A stretch of DNA of 64,000 bases from G963665925 sp963676345 (lineage in GTDB: Bacteria > Bacillota > Clostridia > Peptostreptococcales > Acidaminobacteraceae): positions 496,001-560,000 of the forward strand of contig CAXXTS010000001.1 of the NCBI GenBank assembly GCA_963676345.2, given 5' to 3'. The notes under the pieces are model-generated. The model did no database searches and was not told the origin of the DNA. It saw nothing but the letters and a program-made list of their open reading frames with translations. Position 1 is the first letter of the stretch, and each line of letters opens with the position of its first letter. Positions 9,224 through 17,755 of this stretch are shown piece by piece. The position numbers and the translations under genes are program-made.

Positions 9224-9275
9224 ATTAACTGTAGGATTACTTACAATACAAACTAGACATTAAGGAGTGATGTAT

Positions 9276-11168
9276 ATGCCTATGGAAAAAGGCAATCTAT
9301 CGATTCATAGCGAAAACATTTTTCCAATTATAAAAAAGTGGCTTTATTCTGATCACGACATTTTCATTCGTGAACTCGTTTCAAATGCATGTGATGCCAT
9401 TACGAAGGTTCGCCGCTTAAGTTCACTTGGAGAAGCTGATTTACAAGACCAGTCAGACTTTAAAGTTGACGTCATTTTGGACCCAGAAAACAAAACCCTG
9501 AAATTCATCGATAATGGCGTTGGCATGACAGATGAGGAAATAAAAAAATACATTAATCAGATTGCTTTCTCTGGCGCCGAGGATTTTATTAAGAAATATA
9601 AGGACAAGGGAGACGATGATCAAATTATTGGTCACTTCGGACTTGGCTTCTACTCTTCTTTCATGGTAGCTGATCATGTTGAAATCCTTTCGAAGTCACA
9701 TATACCAGACTCAAGCGGTGTTAAATGGCACTGTGATGGTGGTATCGAATTTGAAATGGAGCCTACCGAAAAAGCAACTCGCGGAACTGAGATCACTTTA
9801 TTCCTTGGTGAAGAAGGTGAAGAGTTTTTAAAAGGCAGCCGCATTCGTGAAACACTGAACAAATACTGTTCTTTCATGCCTTACCCTATTTACTTTAAGG
9901 ATCTTAGCGAAGCGCCTGAAGAAGACGAAGATGGTAATGTCATTGTTAAAGAACCAGAAGCGCTTAATGAAGTGAAGCCGCTTTACACGAAGCGACCAAA
10001 CGAATGTACAGATGAAGAATACAAAGCATTCTACAGAAGTACTTTTAACGACTTTAAGGAGCCGCTATTCTGGATTCACCTGAATATGGATTATCCGTTT
10101 AACTTGAAGGGTATTCTCTACTTCCCGAAACTGAGCACAGAGTTCGACACCCTTGAAGGTCAAATCAAACTTTATAATAGCCAGGTATTCGTTGCTGATA
10201 ACATCAAAGAAGTCATTCCTGAGTTCCTACTCCTTCTTAAAGGCGTTATTGACTGTCCGGATTTGCCGCTTAATGTTTCAAGAAGCTTCCTTCAAAATGA
10301 TGGCTTCGTCAAGAAAATCAGTGATTACATTACCAAAAAGGTTGGCGACAAAATCACGTCTTTACAAAAAACCGATCGTGCTTCATTTGAAAACTACTGG
10401 GACGATATTCACCCATTCATTAAATTTGGTGCACTTAAAGATGAAAAGTTTGCAGACCGCGTAAAAGACAGCATTCTTCTCAAAGATACCGCTGGAACAT
10501 ATAGAACTGTACATGAGTATGGAACTACGAACAGTGAAAGCGATGACAAAAAGACCATCTATTATACCACTGACACTCAGCTTCAATCTCAATACATTAA
10601 GCTATTACAGGAGCATGGTATAGAGTCTGTTGTCTTTGACCATAATATTGATTCACCATTCATTTCTATGCTTGAAAGTAAATATGATACGGTGCAGTTT
10701 AAACGTGTCGATGCTGATTTATCGGATTTGCTTGATGAAGAAAAGAAAGACGAAGAGCAAGACAGCTCTGTTTTGGAGAAAATTGAAAATCTCTATAAAC
10801 GCATCCTGTCAAAAGAAAGCTTTAAGATTCAACTTCAAACACTAAAATCAAAAGATGTGGCTGGCATGATTCTACTCTCTGAAGAAAGCCGCCGTATGCA
10901 AGATATGATGCGTCAGTTCAGCATGTCTGGCATGGATCCTTCCATGTTCCCTACAGAAGAGACACTGGTACTTAACAAAAATCATCCTCTAGTACAATAT
11001 ACACTGAATCATTTAGAAGATGATCACGACCTCAGCGATATGGTCGCTGAACAAATTTATGACTTAGCAATGATCAGTCATAAACCACTCGATTCTGAAT
11101 CAATGACTGCTTTTATTAAGCGCTCAAATGATATCATGTCAAGAATGATTGAAAATCAAGGTGAATAA
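9276..11168 (+). CDS. htpG: molecular chaperone HtpG (Hsp90)
   Basis: ATP-dependent cytosolic chaperone, 630 residues, full length. The GHKL ATPase domain shows RELVSNACDAI, FIDNGVGMTDEEI and GHFGLGFYSSFMVADHV; the middle domain has PLNVSRSFLQ and the C-terminal dimerisation domain follows. AAGGAG lies eight bases before the ATG at 9276; earlier GTG and ATG codons overlap that ribosome site. The CIRCE element and consensus promoter predict heat-inducible expression under HrcA. That differs from Bacillus subtilis, where htpG is not in the CIRCE regulon. Confidence 0.97.
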   Translation: MPMEKGNLSIHSENIFPIIKKWLYSDHDIFIRELVSNACDAITKVRRLSSLGEADLQDQSDFKVDVILDPENKTLKFIDNGVGMTDEEIKKYINQIAFSGAEDFIKKYKDKGDDDQIIGHFGLGFYSSFMVADHVEILSKSHIPDSSGVKWHCDGGIEFEMEPTEKATRGTEITLFLGEEGEEFLKGSRIRETLNKYCSFMPYPIYFKDLSEAPEEDEDGNVIVKEPEALNEVKPLYTKRPNECTDEEYKAFYRSTFNDFKEPLFWIHLNMDYPFNLKGILYFPKLSTEFDTLEGQIKLYNSQVFVADNIKEVIPEFLLLLKGVIDCPDLPLNVSRSFLQNDGFVKKISDYITKKVGDKITSLQKTDRASFENYWDDIHPFIKFGALKDEKFADRVKDSILLKDTAGTYRTVHEYGTTNSESDDKKTIYYTTDTQLQSQYIKLLQEHGIESVVFDHNIDSPFISMLESKYDTVQFKRVDADLSDLLDEEKKDEEQDSSVLEKIENLYKRILSKESFKIQLQTLKSKDVAGMILLSEESRRMQDMMRQFSMSGMDPSMFPTEETLVLNKNHPLVQYTLNHLEDDHDLSDMVAEQIYDLAMISHKPLDSESMTAFIKRSNDIMSRMIENQGE

Positions 11169-11180
11169 TTGCATTTTGAA

Positions 11181-11212
11181 AGGGGCTGTCGCAAAAAGAC
11201 AGTCCCTTTTTA
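11181..11212 (+). terminator. htpG terminator
   Basis: Stem AGGGGCTGTC (11181-11190) with GACAGTCCCTTTT (11198-11210) around a seven-base loop, ending in T residues, 12 bases after the htpG stop. Confidence 0.85.
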
Positions 11213-11730
11213 TAAGGCAAACAGAAATTTGCAAATTCACTCTTACGAAGGCATAGAACACTGTGAAACGCATGCGATTTTGAGATCAGACCCAAAAACC
11301 ATCAAAAAAAGCTTACAGGCGGGTTCAAAATAACCCGCCTGAGTTGTATATTGTAGCTATGACAAGTAATATCAAAATACTTAATAATCATAACAGCAAT
11401 ATGTAGAAGAACAACTACTTCTGCCATTTGATCTTGGAAGCGTTATTGCACAAGATGATAGTGCAATAGCTCTGCTCTCTATTTCTTAAATAATGGTGTT
11501 ATTCTCTCAAAAACTAAAAAAAGAGTGTCACGAAGTGACTTTCCTTAGAAAGTCATTCTGCGACAGCCTCTTTCTTTTACGTTCTTACTTATTATCGCCT
11601 CATGCGACATGAACAGCTAAGCGCTGTTCTGAAATTATTTCAAATCTCATATACAATTTAACGGTCTTAATAATCTGCCCACAGCAAACAAGGCCTTTAG
11701 GCAAAGTAAACTATAAGAGACAGCATCAAA
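11213..11730. other. gene-free region with several hairpins
   Basis: No supported gene. It contains an inverted repeat AGGCGGGTT/AACCCGCCT (11317-11340), which on the minus strand is followed six bases later by seven T residues. A compound hairpin lies at about 11519-11575. Its minus-strand end again contains GGCTGTCGCA, the same motif as the htpG terminator. A GAACAGC/GCTGTTC repeat lies near 11611-11630. These look like terminators or remnants of mobile DNA ends. Confidence 0.4.
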
Positions 11731-11850
11731 TTAAAGCGTCTTTGTTGTGTACATTAGCAGGACGCTCAAAATATAAACCAGTACAATCGTTCCAAGTAGA
11801 ACAACAGATACGTGTAATCGAGTACCCTGCCTGTCACTCTCCTTCGACAT
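11731..11850 (-). CDS. 39-residue predicted single-helix membrane protein
   Basis: A short ORF with strong signals. Its product has a charged N-terminus (MSKESDRQGTRLH), one hydrophobic helix of about 20 residues (VSVVLLGTIVLVYILSVLLM) and a short basic tail (YTTKTL). GGAGG lies five bases before the ATG, and a near-consensus promoter is about 40 bases upstream. Nothing identifies a function. Small proteins of this build often modulate larger membrane complexes, but that is only a general possibility. Its nearest upstream neighbour on the same strand is the PH-like membrane protein gene. Confidence 0.6.
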   Translation of the reverse strand: MSKESDRQGTRLHVSVVLLGTIVLVYILSVLLMYTTKTL

Positions 11851-11891
11851 AAACTCCTCCACTCCTACATGCACCAAATGCATGTAAGAAC

Positions 11892-11920
11892 ATTATACAA
11901 GAACTTACTGGATTTGTTAA
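11892..11920 (-). promoter_or_regulatory. promoter of the 39-residue ORF
   Basis: Minus-strand TTAACA (11920-11915), 17-base spacer and TATAAT (11897-11892). Confidence 0.6.
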
Positions 11921-11932
11921 TACAAAATTTTC

Positions 11933-12412
11933 TTACAACATTCTTCTACGCAATAAACTTGCCAGTTCATCTTTTCTCTTTACCGGAATACTTACAAATA
12001 CAGGCGCTTCATTTCTGTCTTTCAAGATCAGTTGAAGTGCTATAAAACGTTTCTTTTCCTCACCCCAAACGACACGCTTGATCTGTTTAAAAGCAATCAG
12101 CTTCCCCTGGACAACAATGCCAGACTCATGGACTGAAATAAGCCTTTGGAAGACCGTAAGTGAGTTTAATAAAAAGACCGATAGAAAGAGCAAGTACATA
12201 ATGTTAAATGACTTCACGTATGAATAGACTGTTACAAACATACCAAAAAAGTTTATAATCAGTGTGCCTGCTAAAAGCTTAGGCGTCGGAAAAATGTGCA
12301 TCGCACGCTCTCCTGCACTTTTTAAAACCTTCATGAGACGCATCGCTGAACGCATCAAAAGCACCAGTACAACCATATCAATGGTTAATATTATTTTTCC
12401 CCATATGTTCAT
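11933..12412 (-). CDS. membrane protein with C-terminal PH-like (DUF5673-like) domain
   Basis: Hypothetical protein of 159 residues. Hydrophobic segments lie at about residues 5-23 and in a pair spanning about 45-90. A soluble tail follows that contains ESGIVVQGKLIAFKQIK and ends in a basic LRRRML. The tail resembles bacterial PH-like domains attached to membrane segments, and it aligns by eye with the tail of the protein at 57607-58281. The ATG at 12412 is preferred because GGAGG lies eight bases upstream; an in-frame TTG lies before it. Confidence 0.6.
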   Translation of the reverse strand: MNIWGKIILTIDMVVLVLLMRSAMRLMKVLKSAGERAMHIFPTPKLLAGTLIINFFGMFVTVYSYVKSFNIMYLLFLSVFLLNSLTVFQRLISVHESGIVVQGKLIAFKQIKRVVWGEEKKRFIALQLILKDRNEAPVFVSIPVKRKDELASLLRRRML

Positions 12413-12539
12413 TTTGTGACCCTCCAATAATGATTATTCCTATTTATTATAACACTCTTAAACAATTTCATTATAAAATTTCAAAAAAACATTCAAATCT
12501 TCTAAAGCTTGACCGATATTATATTTGAAACCCATTATA

Positions 12540-12597
12540 CATCATCAACTTCTATTCCATAGAAGGCGCCGGTAATCCCCTTACCGGCATTTTTTTG
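12540..12597 (+). ncRNA. candidate short RNA: two adjacent hairpins and a U run
   Basis: CTTCTAT (12549-12555) pairs with ATAGAAG (12559-12565). Two bases later GCCGGTAA (12568-12575) pairs with TTACCGGC (12581-12588), followed by a run of seven T residues. No ORF precedes this terminator on the plus strand. A weak promoter (TTGACC near 12512 and an AT-rich -10) lies upstream. It could equally be the end of an unseen longer transcript. Confidence 0.4.
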
Positions 12598-12617
12598 CGA
12601 AAAAGACAAAGAAGAGC

Positions 12618-12682
12618 AGTTTTAGAAATAAAAAGACAGCCATCATGCTGGCATGAATAGCGGTCTTTTTATTTCTAAAACT
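12618..12682. repeat. perfect 20-bp inverted repeat with structured loop
   Basis: AGTTTTAGAAATAAAAAGAC (12618-12637) is exactly complementary to 12663-12682. The 25-base loop holds its own GCCA/TGGC stem. It directly precedes the 128-bp tandem repeats. It may act as a bidirectional terminator or be the end of a small repeat element. Confidence 0.7.
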
Positions 12683-12690
12683 ATTGGTCG

Positions 12691-13143
12691 TGACTAACGA
12701 CCAGAGCAAGCGCAGATTGCTCGGTGCGCTTCTTGATTGCTAAATTGCCCTGTGCATTTCTTCCATACTTCATATCTCCAAATAGCATATCACAAATAAC
12801 TCTAGTCCCCATTACCCGTGACTAACGACCAGAGCAAACGCAGATTGCTCGGTGCGCTTCTTGATTGCTAAATTGCCCTGTGCATTTCTTCCATACTTTA
12901 TATCTCCAAATAGCATATCACAAATAACTCTAGTCCCCATTACCCGTGACTAACGACCAGAGCAAACGCAGATTGCCCTGTGCGCTTCTTGATTGCTAAA
13001 TTGCCCTGTGCATTTCTTCCATACTTTATATCTCCAAATAGCATATCACAAATAACTCTAGTCCCCATTACCCGTGACTAACGACCAGAGCAAACGCAGA
13101 TTGCTCGGTGCGCTTCTTGATTGTAAATTGCCCTGTGCATTTC
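12691..13143. repeat. 128-bp tandem repeat, three full copies and a partial fourth
   Basis: Copies start at 12691, 12819, 12947 and 13075, each exactly 128 bases apart. They differ by only a few bases. The fourth is cut after about 69 bases and lacks one base. The period is not a multiple of three and no long frame is open, so it is not a coding repeat. Each copy contains two related segments, GATTGCTCGGTGCGCTTC and AAATTGCCCTGTGCATTTC. In the third copy the first carries the CCCTG of the second, as if converted. Function unknown. Confidence 0.9.
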
Positions 13144-13145
13144 AA

Positions 13146-13183
13146 TAAAAAACGCCTCAAGCTATTTTGCAGCCTGAAGCGTT
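13146..13183 (-). terminator. terminator of the yitT-like gene
   Basis: AACGCCTCA (13151-13159) pairs with TGAAGCGTT (13175-13183) with one mismatch; the minus strand runs into T residues. Confidence 0.65.
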
Positions 13184-13241
13184 CACAGTTAAATCAATAT
13201 ATCGATCTTACTAAATAGCTCAAAGCTACTGTTTTCATTTA

Positions 13242-14123
13242 TTAAAGGGCTTCTTCAATTAAACTGTCAAATCCAACGCCTTTTCCCCATACTGAAGAAA
13301 CAGGCAGAACATCGACAAATGCGTCTGGATCAAGTCCTGCAATATAGCGTTTAATCAACATAGATTCACGCGGAGAACAAATTGAGACCACCTTCATCTT
13401 GCTCTGGTTAGTGTATCCGCCCTTTATCTCATACATGCTTGTACCACGCTGCATATCATGCATAATGAAATCAGAAATTTCATCACACGCATCACTGATA
13501 ATTTCAATCTTCACTTTTCTAGAACCCATACCAAACAGAATAGCATCAACTGTTTTCATAAATACAAACTGAGTGAGTACAGCATAGAGTGCAACCTGCT
13601 TATCATAGATCATAAGAGAACTTACAACAATCACCATATCAATAATCAGCAGTATTTGACTCAAACTCATAAATGAGAATAAACGCCTATGGAGTACTTT
13701 TGCTAGAGACTCTGTCCCCCCCATTGAATATCCGCGCTTTAAAATCAAGCCTACGCCCGAGCCTGCAAATATGCCGAAATAAATGGACGCCAAAAATAAA
13801 TCATTTTCGATGAACTCAATATGAAGTGCTTCAAAGCCGATGAGCACTACTGGAAATGTTAACGTTAGGAAAATAATTTTAAGGCCTTCTGCTTTCCCTA
13901 TAAAAATCATTGATGTAATGAGTATAGCTATCGAAATCATATAAAACACAATTGTGTATGGCACACCAATTAGCTCAGAAACAACAATCGAAGCACCTGT
14001 TGCACCACCTGTGATCAATCCGTTAGGACGTAAAATTGCTGTAATTCCAAATGCCAAGGATGAGCATCCAAGTGTCAGAAAAATGATATCCATAATAATC
14101 TTTTCAAATGTCCATTTTTTCAT
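13242..14123 (-). CDS. YitT family membrane protein
   Basis: Predicted inner-membrane protein of 293 residues of the YitT family (two YitT membrane regions plus a C-terminal DUF2179 domain). The membrane part starts with IIMDIIFLTLGCSSLAFG and contains the glycine-rich GLITGGATGASIVVSE and GGTESLAKVLHRR segments typical of the family. The soluble end (VKIEIISDACDEISDFIM) is the DUF2179 region. The transport substrate is unknown. The ATG at 14123 follows AGGAGG by seven bases; an in-frame GTG at 14147 precedes the ribosome site. It is a single gene. Confidence 0.85.
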   Translation of the reverse strand: MKKWTFEKIIMDIIFLTLGCSSLAFGITAILRPNGLITGGATGASIVVSELIGVPYTIVFYMISIAILITSMIFIGKAEGLKIIFLTLTFPVVLIGFEALHIEFIENDLFLASIYFGIFAGSGVGLILKRGYSMGGTESLAKVLHRRLFSFMSLSQILLIIDMVIVVSSLMIYDKQVALYAVLTQFVFMKTVDAILFGMGSRKVKIEIISDACDEISDFIMHDMQRGTSMYEIKGGYTNQSKMKVVSICSPRESMLIKRYIAGLDPDAFVDVLPVSSVWGKGVGFDSLIEEAL

Positions 14124-14282
14124 TGTTATCCCTCCTAAAAAAGTCACCAGACCAGTATAATGGGTTCAAAGTAAAACTACAACCACTTTTGTATTAAAAC
14201 ATTGGTTGTGTTTCAATTTTTTAATAATTATGACCGCACTACCCTGGATCTATGAATTTATCTTAAAAAGAAAAACACTTAT

Positions 14283-15524
14283 TTACTGGTTTGTTTCAGG
14301 CACACGCAGCATCAAAACAAATCCAATGACAAATAGCACTACAATACTGAAAATACCATTCTGCGTTCGTCCAGTTGTTTCACTGACAATACCCACTAAA
14401 AAAGGGCCCATGACCGCTGCAAATTTACCAAATATGTTATAGAATCCGTAAAACTCATTCGACTTCTCTTTAGGTATGAGCTTGCCGTAGTAGGATCTGC
14501 TAAGGGCCTGTATACCCCCCTGGGATGAAGCAACAAGCATACCTAATATCCAGTATTCAGCAACTGAGTCCAGCTGATAAGCAAAGAAACAGGTGAAAAT
14601 GTAAATAAGTATAGCGACTTGAATCATTTTTTTTGTACCGAATTTTTTTGATAACATACCGTAGAGAATGGCAAATGGAAAGGCTACCAGCTGAACTGCC
14701 AAGAGGACAACAATCAGTGTTGTTGAGTTCAGCCCCACGTCAGACCCGTACACCACTGCCATTTTTATTATGGTTCCCACGCCGTCAATATAGAAAAAGT
14801 ATGCAATCAAAAATGAAAAAATCGTTTTATGAGCACGTATGTTTTTTAGTGTTTTATAAATACGCTTCAAACTGTTTATTAATATGTGTGGTTCGTTTTC
14901 AAGATAATATTTTTGGTGAACATTTTTAATCATAGGAATTGAAAAGACGCCCCACCATATAGCCGTTATCAAAAATCCAAAGCGCATGACCTGTATTTCA
15001 GTTAAATTCAGTGCCGCACTTTTAAAAATCATACCTGCAATGACCACAAATGGAATGGTGCTTCCTATGTATCCCCATGCGTACCCCTGACTGGATACCA
15101 TATCCATATGCGCTTCATCAGATACGTCTACTAAAAAGGCATCATAAAATACATTTGCACCTGAAAATCCAACCATAGTGAAAACATATACAAATAATAG
15201 CATTAACCAATTTCCTTCGGGTATAAATGTTAACGCAGAAGTAAATAGGACTCCCATAGACAAAGCCGATATAAAGAACTTTTTCTTTTTATGCTTATAG
15301 TCTGCAACGGTTCCCAAAATAGGTGCCAAAACAGCTACAATTAAGGTAGCCAGAGAGTTTGCATAGCCCCAGTATGCTGTTGATTGCGTTGAAAGCAGCC
15401 CCGCTTGATCGCACATTGCTTTAAAAAAAAGGGGTAAAATCGTCGTTGTAACAACCAGTGTGTAAGCGGAATTTGCCCAATCATACATAATCCAGCTTTT
15501 TTCAATCTTCGAAAACGATGTCAT
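14283..15524 (-). CDS. MFS transporter, UMF1/Atg22-like
   Basis: Major facilitator protein of 413 residues with about 12 membrane segments. The start KIEKSWIMYDWANSAYTLVV is the hallmark of the UMF1 (Atg22-like) group, whose members are proposed amino-acid or small-metabolite exporters. LGTVADYKHKKKKFF is the loop between helices 2 and 3, and LSRSYYGKLIPKEKSNEFYG is another group signature. The substrate cannot be inferred. No clear operon partner. A loose inverted repeat (ACAACCA/TGGTTGT, 14178-14209) downstream could end the transcript. Confidence 0.85.
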   Translation of the reverse strand: MTSFSKIEKSWIMYDWANSAYTLVVTTTILPLFFKAMCDQAGLLSTQSTAYWGYANSLATLIVAVLAPILGTVADYKHKKKKFFISALSMGVLFTSALTFIPEGNWLMLLFVYVFTMVGFSGANVFYDAFLVDVSDEAHMDMVSSQGYAWGYIGSTIPFVVIAGMIFKSAALNLTEIQVMRFGFLITAIWWGVFSIPMIKNVHQKYYLENEPHILINSLKRIYKTLKNIRAHKTIFSFLIAYFFYIDGVGTIIKMAVVYGSDVGLNSTTLIVVLLAVQLVAFPFAILYGMLSKKFGTKKMIQVAILIYIFTCFFAYQLDSVAEYWILGMLVASSQGGIQALSRSYYGKLIPKEKSNEFYGFYNIFGKFAAVMGPFLVGIVSETTGRTQNGIFSIVVLFVIGFVLMLRVPETNQ

Positions 15525-15672
15525 ATATGCCTCCTGATTATCTGTTTAATGCACTTATAAGTATATCATCTTATTTGGTGAATACTGTGTTATTTTCCCA
15601 TAAACTCAACGTGTATAGACGCAAGTTAAGTTAAATAGTATGATGAATATAATCACGAAAGGAAGTGTTCAT

Positions 15673-16677
15673 ATGCCTGACGTTTTAACCCATGTATATT
15701 GTGCTGATTTTTCCAGACGCAACATTGAAGACACAACCGTTTTGAGGCAAATTCTCGATACGCATAGGTCAGCTTTTTTTCTAGGATCACAAGGACCTGA
15801 TTTGTTTTTCTATTATGGCATTTGGCCTTGGAAAAAAACATTTTCAGTCCCTGATTTTGCCGACCGAGTTCATAAAGACAAGACCAGCTTGTTTCTAAGT
15901 ACTGCTTTTGACATGCTGCGCGATGAAGACTTATCCACGAAAACTGGACAGATGCGTATTGCATACTGGATGGGATTTTTATCGCATTATGCGCTGGATA
16001 CAACCGCACACCCATTCGTCCACTACTTCGCCGGCCTGAACAATGATGAACTGTCAAAGAAAAACGGGGATACCCACCATCATAAATACTTTGAAAATAT
16101 TATAGACACCATTTTGAGCAGAAAGTTCAGCTTCATGCCTGACCTGCCTCAAAATCAGCATTCATGTATTCCAAATAATCCACGTTCGCTAAGACCTGTC
16201 TATGAACATTTAGTCAAAGTTTATGAGGCAGTGTATGAAACCGTCATCAGCCCTGAGGTCATAGAGACTGCAACTACGGATATGTACAAGTTGCTTAAAC
16301 TCTTGCATGACCCTAAATTTAAGAAACGCAGCATGTACAGAAAACTTGAAAAACGCATCTCAAAACCACAATACATTACAACAGCTGCCTTTCCAGCAGA
16401 TGCTGACTATAGTATCGATTATTTGAACAATAATCATCAGCCATGGTTACACCCATGCGATAATGCCATGGAATTTAGACAATCCTTCATGGATTTGTTC
16501 GACAGGGCTGTGATGCGCTCAGAAAACTTAATGTACTTTGGCTGGAATGTCTTTAAAAATCAAGAATCACTCGATGCTTTCAAAGATGTGCTCGGTGACT
16601 ATTCCTATGACACGGGTCTGGCTTGTCATGATCCACGTGTTTTGAAATACGAGCAATCTATCTTCAAAAGGAAATAG
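15673..16677 (+). CDS. zinc-dependent phospholipase C family protein
   Basis: A 334-residue protein of the zinc-dependent phospholipase C fold. The usual His/Asp metal ligands appear in MPDVLTHVYCADF, GSQGPDLFFYYG, GFLSHYALDTTAHPFVHYF and HHHKYFENIID. There is no evident signal peptide, unlike secreted alpha-toxin relatives, so it probably acts inside the cell or has another hydrolytic role. The ATG at 15673 follows AAAGGAAG; an upstream in-frame ATG lacks a ribosome site. Confidence 0.8.
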   Translation: MPDVLTHVYCADFSRRNIEDTTVLRQILDTHRSAFFLGSQGPDLFFYYGIWPWKKTFSVPDFADRVHKDKTSLFLSTAFDMLRDEDLSTKTGQMRIAYWMGFLSHYALDTTAHPFVHYFAGLNNDELSKKNGDTHHHKYFENIIDTILSRKFSFMPDLPQNQHSCIPNNPRSLRPVYEHLVKVYEAVYETVISPEVIETATTDMYKLLKLLHDPKFKKRSMYRKLEKRISKPQYITTAAFPADADYSIDYLNNNHQPWLHPCDNAMEFRQSFMDLFDRAVMRSENLMYFGWNVFKNQESLDAFKDVLGDYSYDTGLACHDPRVLKYEQSIFKRK

Positions 16678-16696
16678 ATTGAGTCTATAATGTATA

Positions 16697-16740
16697 AAAA
16701 GGCTTTGAAACGCATACCAAATTACGTTTCAGAGCCTTTT
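16697..16740. terminator. bidirectional terminator between convergent genes
   Basis: Sixteen-base arms (16697-16712 and 16725-16740) with a single wobble, A-rich on one side and T-rich on the other. It serves the phospholipase-like gene and the lipoprotein gene, which converge here. Confidence 0.85.
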
Positions 16741-16741
16741 T

Positions 16742-17566
16742 CTACCTCAGTTTACTAATGTAGATTGTTACCTCTGCATAGGCATTATCATGAGGATGCA
16801 TGATCTCAAATTTTGCTTCGGAGCCAGGGTCCAATCGAGTCCCTGAGTTGGTAAAATCGGTATCCAAAACTTGACCGTCTTCATCCTTATACTCGGCATT
16901 TATTCTATAATAGTATATTGGCTCATCTCCACTATTCTTAACAGAACCTTGTATATAGGTATAGGCACCATCTTTTTCCCATACCCACCCTTCCTGAATA
17001 GCTAGTTCCTTTTGTGTATCAAGCGAGACCACAGGTTCATTCAAAGGTTTTACTTCATCAATCCATATTCTGACTGATTTGAAGGCTCCATCATATTCTT
17101 TGAGTATTCTAAATGATTTTTGAGCACCTGGCTGCAGGGGTTCGCCACTCACTGTACTTTCAACATCAAGAACCTGCCCTGATACGTCCACATATTCAGC
17201 TTTTATTCTGAAAAAACCAACGCCTCGTTTCCCAGAGTTTTCAACACGCCCTTCAATGATTGTTAAACGCCCATCGCGCGACCAAGTCCAGTCGTCACGA
17301 ATGTCCAGTGAGACATCTGACTCCGCGTCCCTACCCGCGTCTTCCAGTTCTTTTTCTTGATAGGATTCATCTCCAATAACAATTTCTGCTGTATCTTCAC
17401 CAGCACTAACCGCCGTGCTCGTTTGCTCTGATGGCATCGGCAAAGTCGGCTCGCTTAACTCTTGAGTTTTGGAGACACAAGCCACCAGCATGATTAGAAC
17501 CAGTACAATACCATTGTATTTGAACAAACCCTTGATGTGGTTCATATTTTTTTTGGTGTCGTTCAT
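16742..17566 (-). CDS. lipoprotein with two FxLYD-like domains
   Basis: Predicted membrane-anchored lipoprotein of 274 residues. The signal peptide (about residues 15-30) ends in LVAC, a lipobox with the acylated Cys near residue 30. An acidic Ser/Thr/Glu-rich linker follows. Then come two homologous domains of about 90 residues. Each starts with a DWTW or GWVW segment and contains GRVENSG or GSVKNSG, then a YxxRIxAEY-type strand, and ends in a strand before a proline or the stop. This is the build of FxLYD domains, whose function is unknown. GGAGGG lies just before the ATG. Confidence 0.8.
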   Translation of the reverse strand: MNDTKKNMNHIKGLFKYNGIVLVLIMLVACVSKTQELSEPTLPMPSEQTSTAVSAGEDTAEIVIGDESYQEKELEDAGRDAESDVSLDIRDDWTWSRDGRLTIIEGRVENSGKRGVGFFRIKAEYVDVSGQVLDVESTVSGEPLQPGAQKSFRILKEYDGAFKSVRIWIDEVKPLNEPVVSLDTQKELAIQEGWVWEKDGAYTYIQGSVKNSGDEPIYYYRINAEYKDEDGQVLDTDFTNSGTRLDPGSEAKFEIMHPHDNAYAEVTIYISKLR

Positions 17567-17699
17567 TCTATCCCTCCACTTCTTACTTACTTAAATATTA
17601 TCGACAGTTTCCCCTCGGCTCATGAGTAAAATCAATTAGATCACCCTAAGACTTAAGGAAAATTAAACACGAAACATGCTGCAAGGGTGGCCTACTACA

Positions 17700-17728
17700 T
17701 TGACTAAAAGTTCATGATTGATTATAAT
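17700..17728 (+). promoter_or_regulatory. promoter of the esterase gene
   Basis: TTGACT (17700-17705), 17-base spacer and TATAAT (17723-17728), about 28 bases before the start codon. Confidence 0.7.
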
Positions 17729-17755
17729 ACCCATGTTAATGACGGAGGCGATACT

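Noticed and set aside
11213..11730. Insertion-sequence remnant
   Set aside because: Terminator-like GGCTGTCGCA motifs recur, but there is no transposase fragment or clear terminal repeat.
12691..13143. Possible CRISPR array
   Set aside because: Units are contiguous 128-base copies with no unique spacers, and no cas genes are present.
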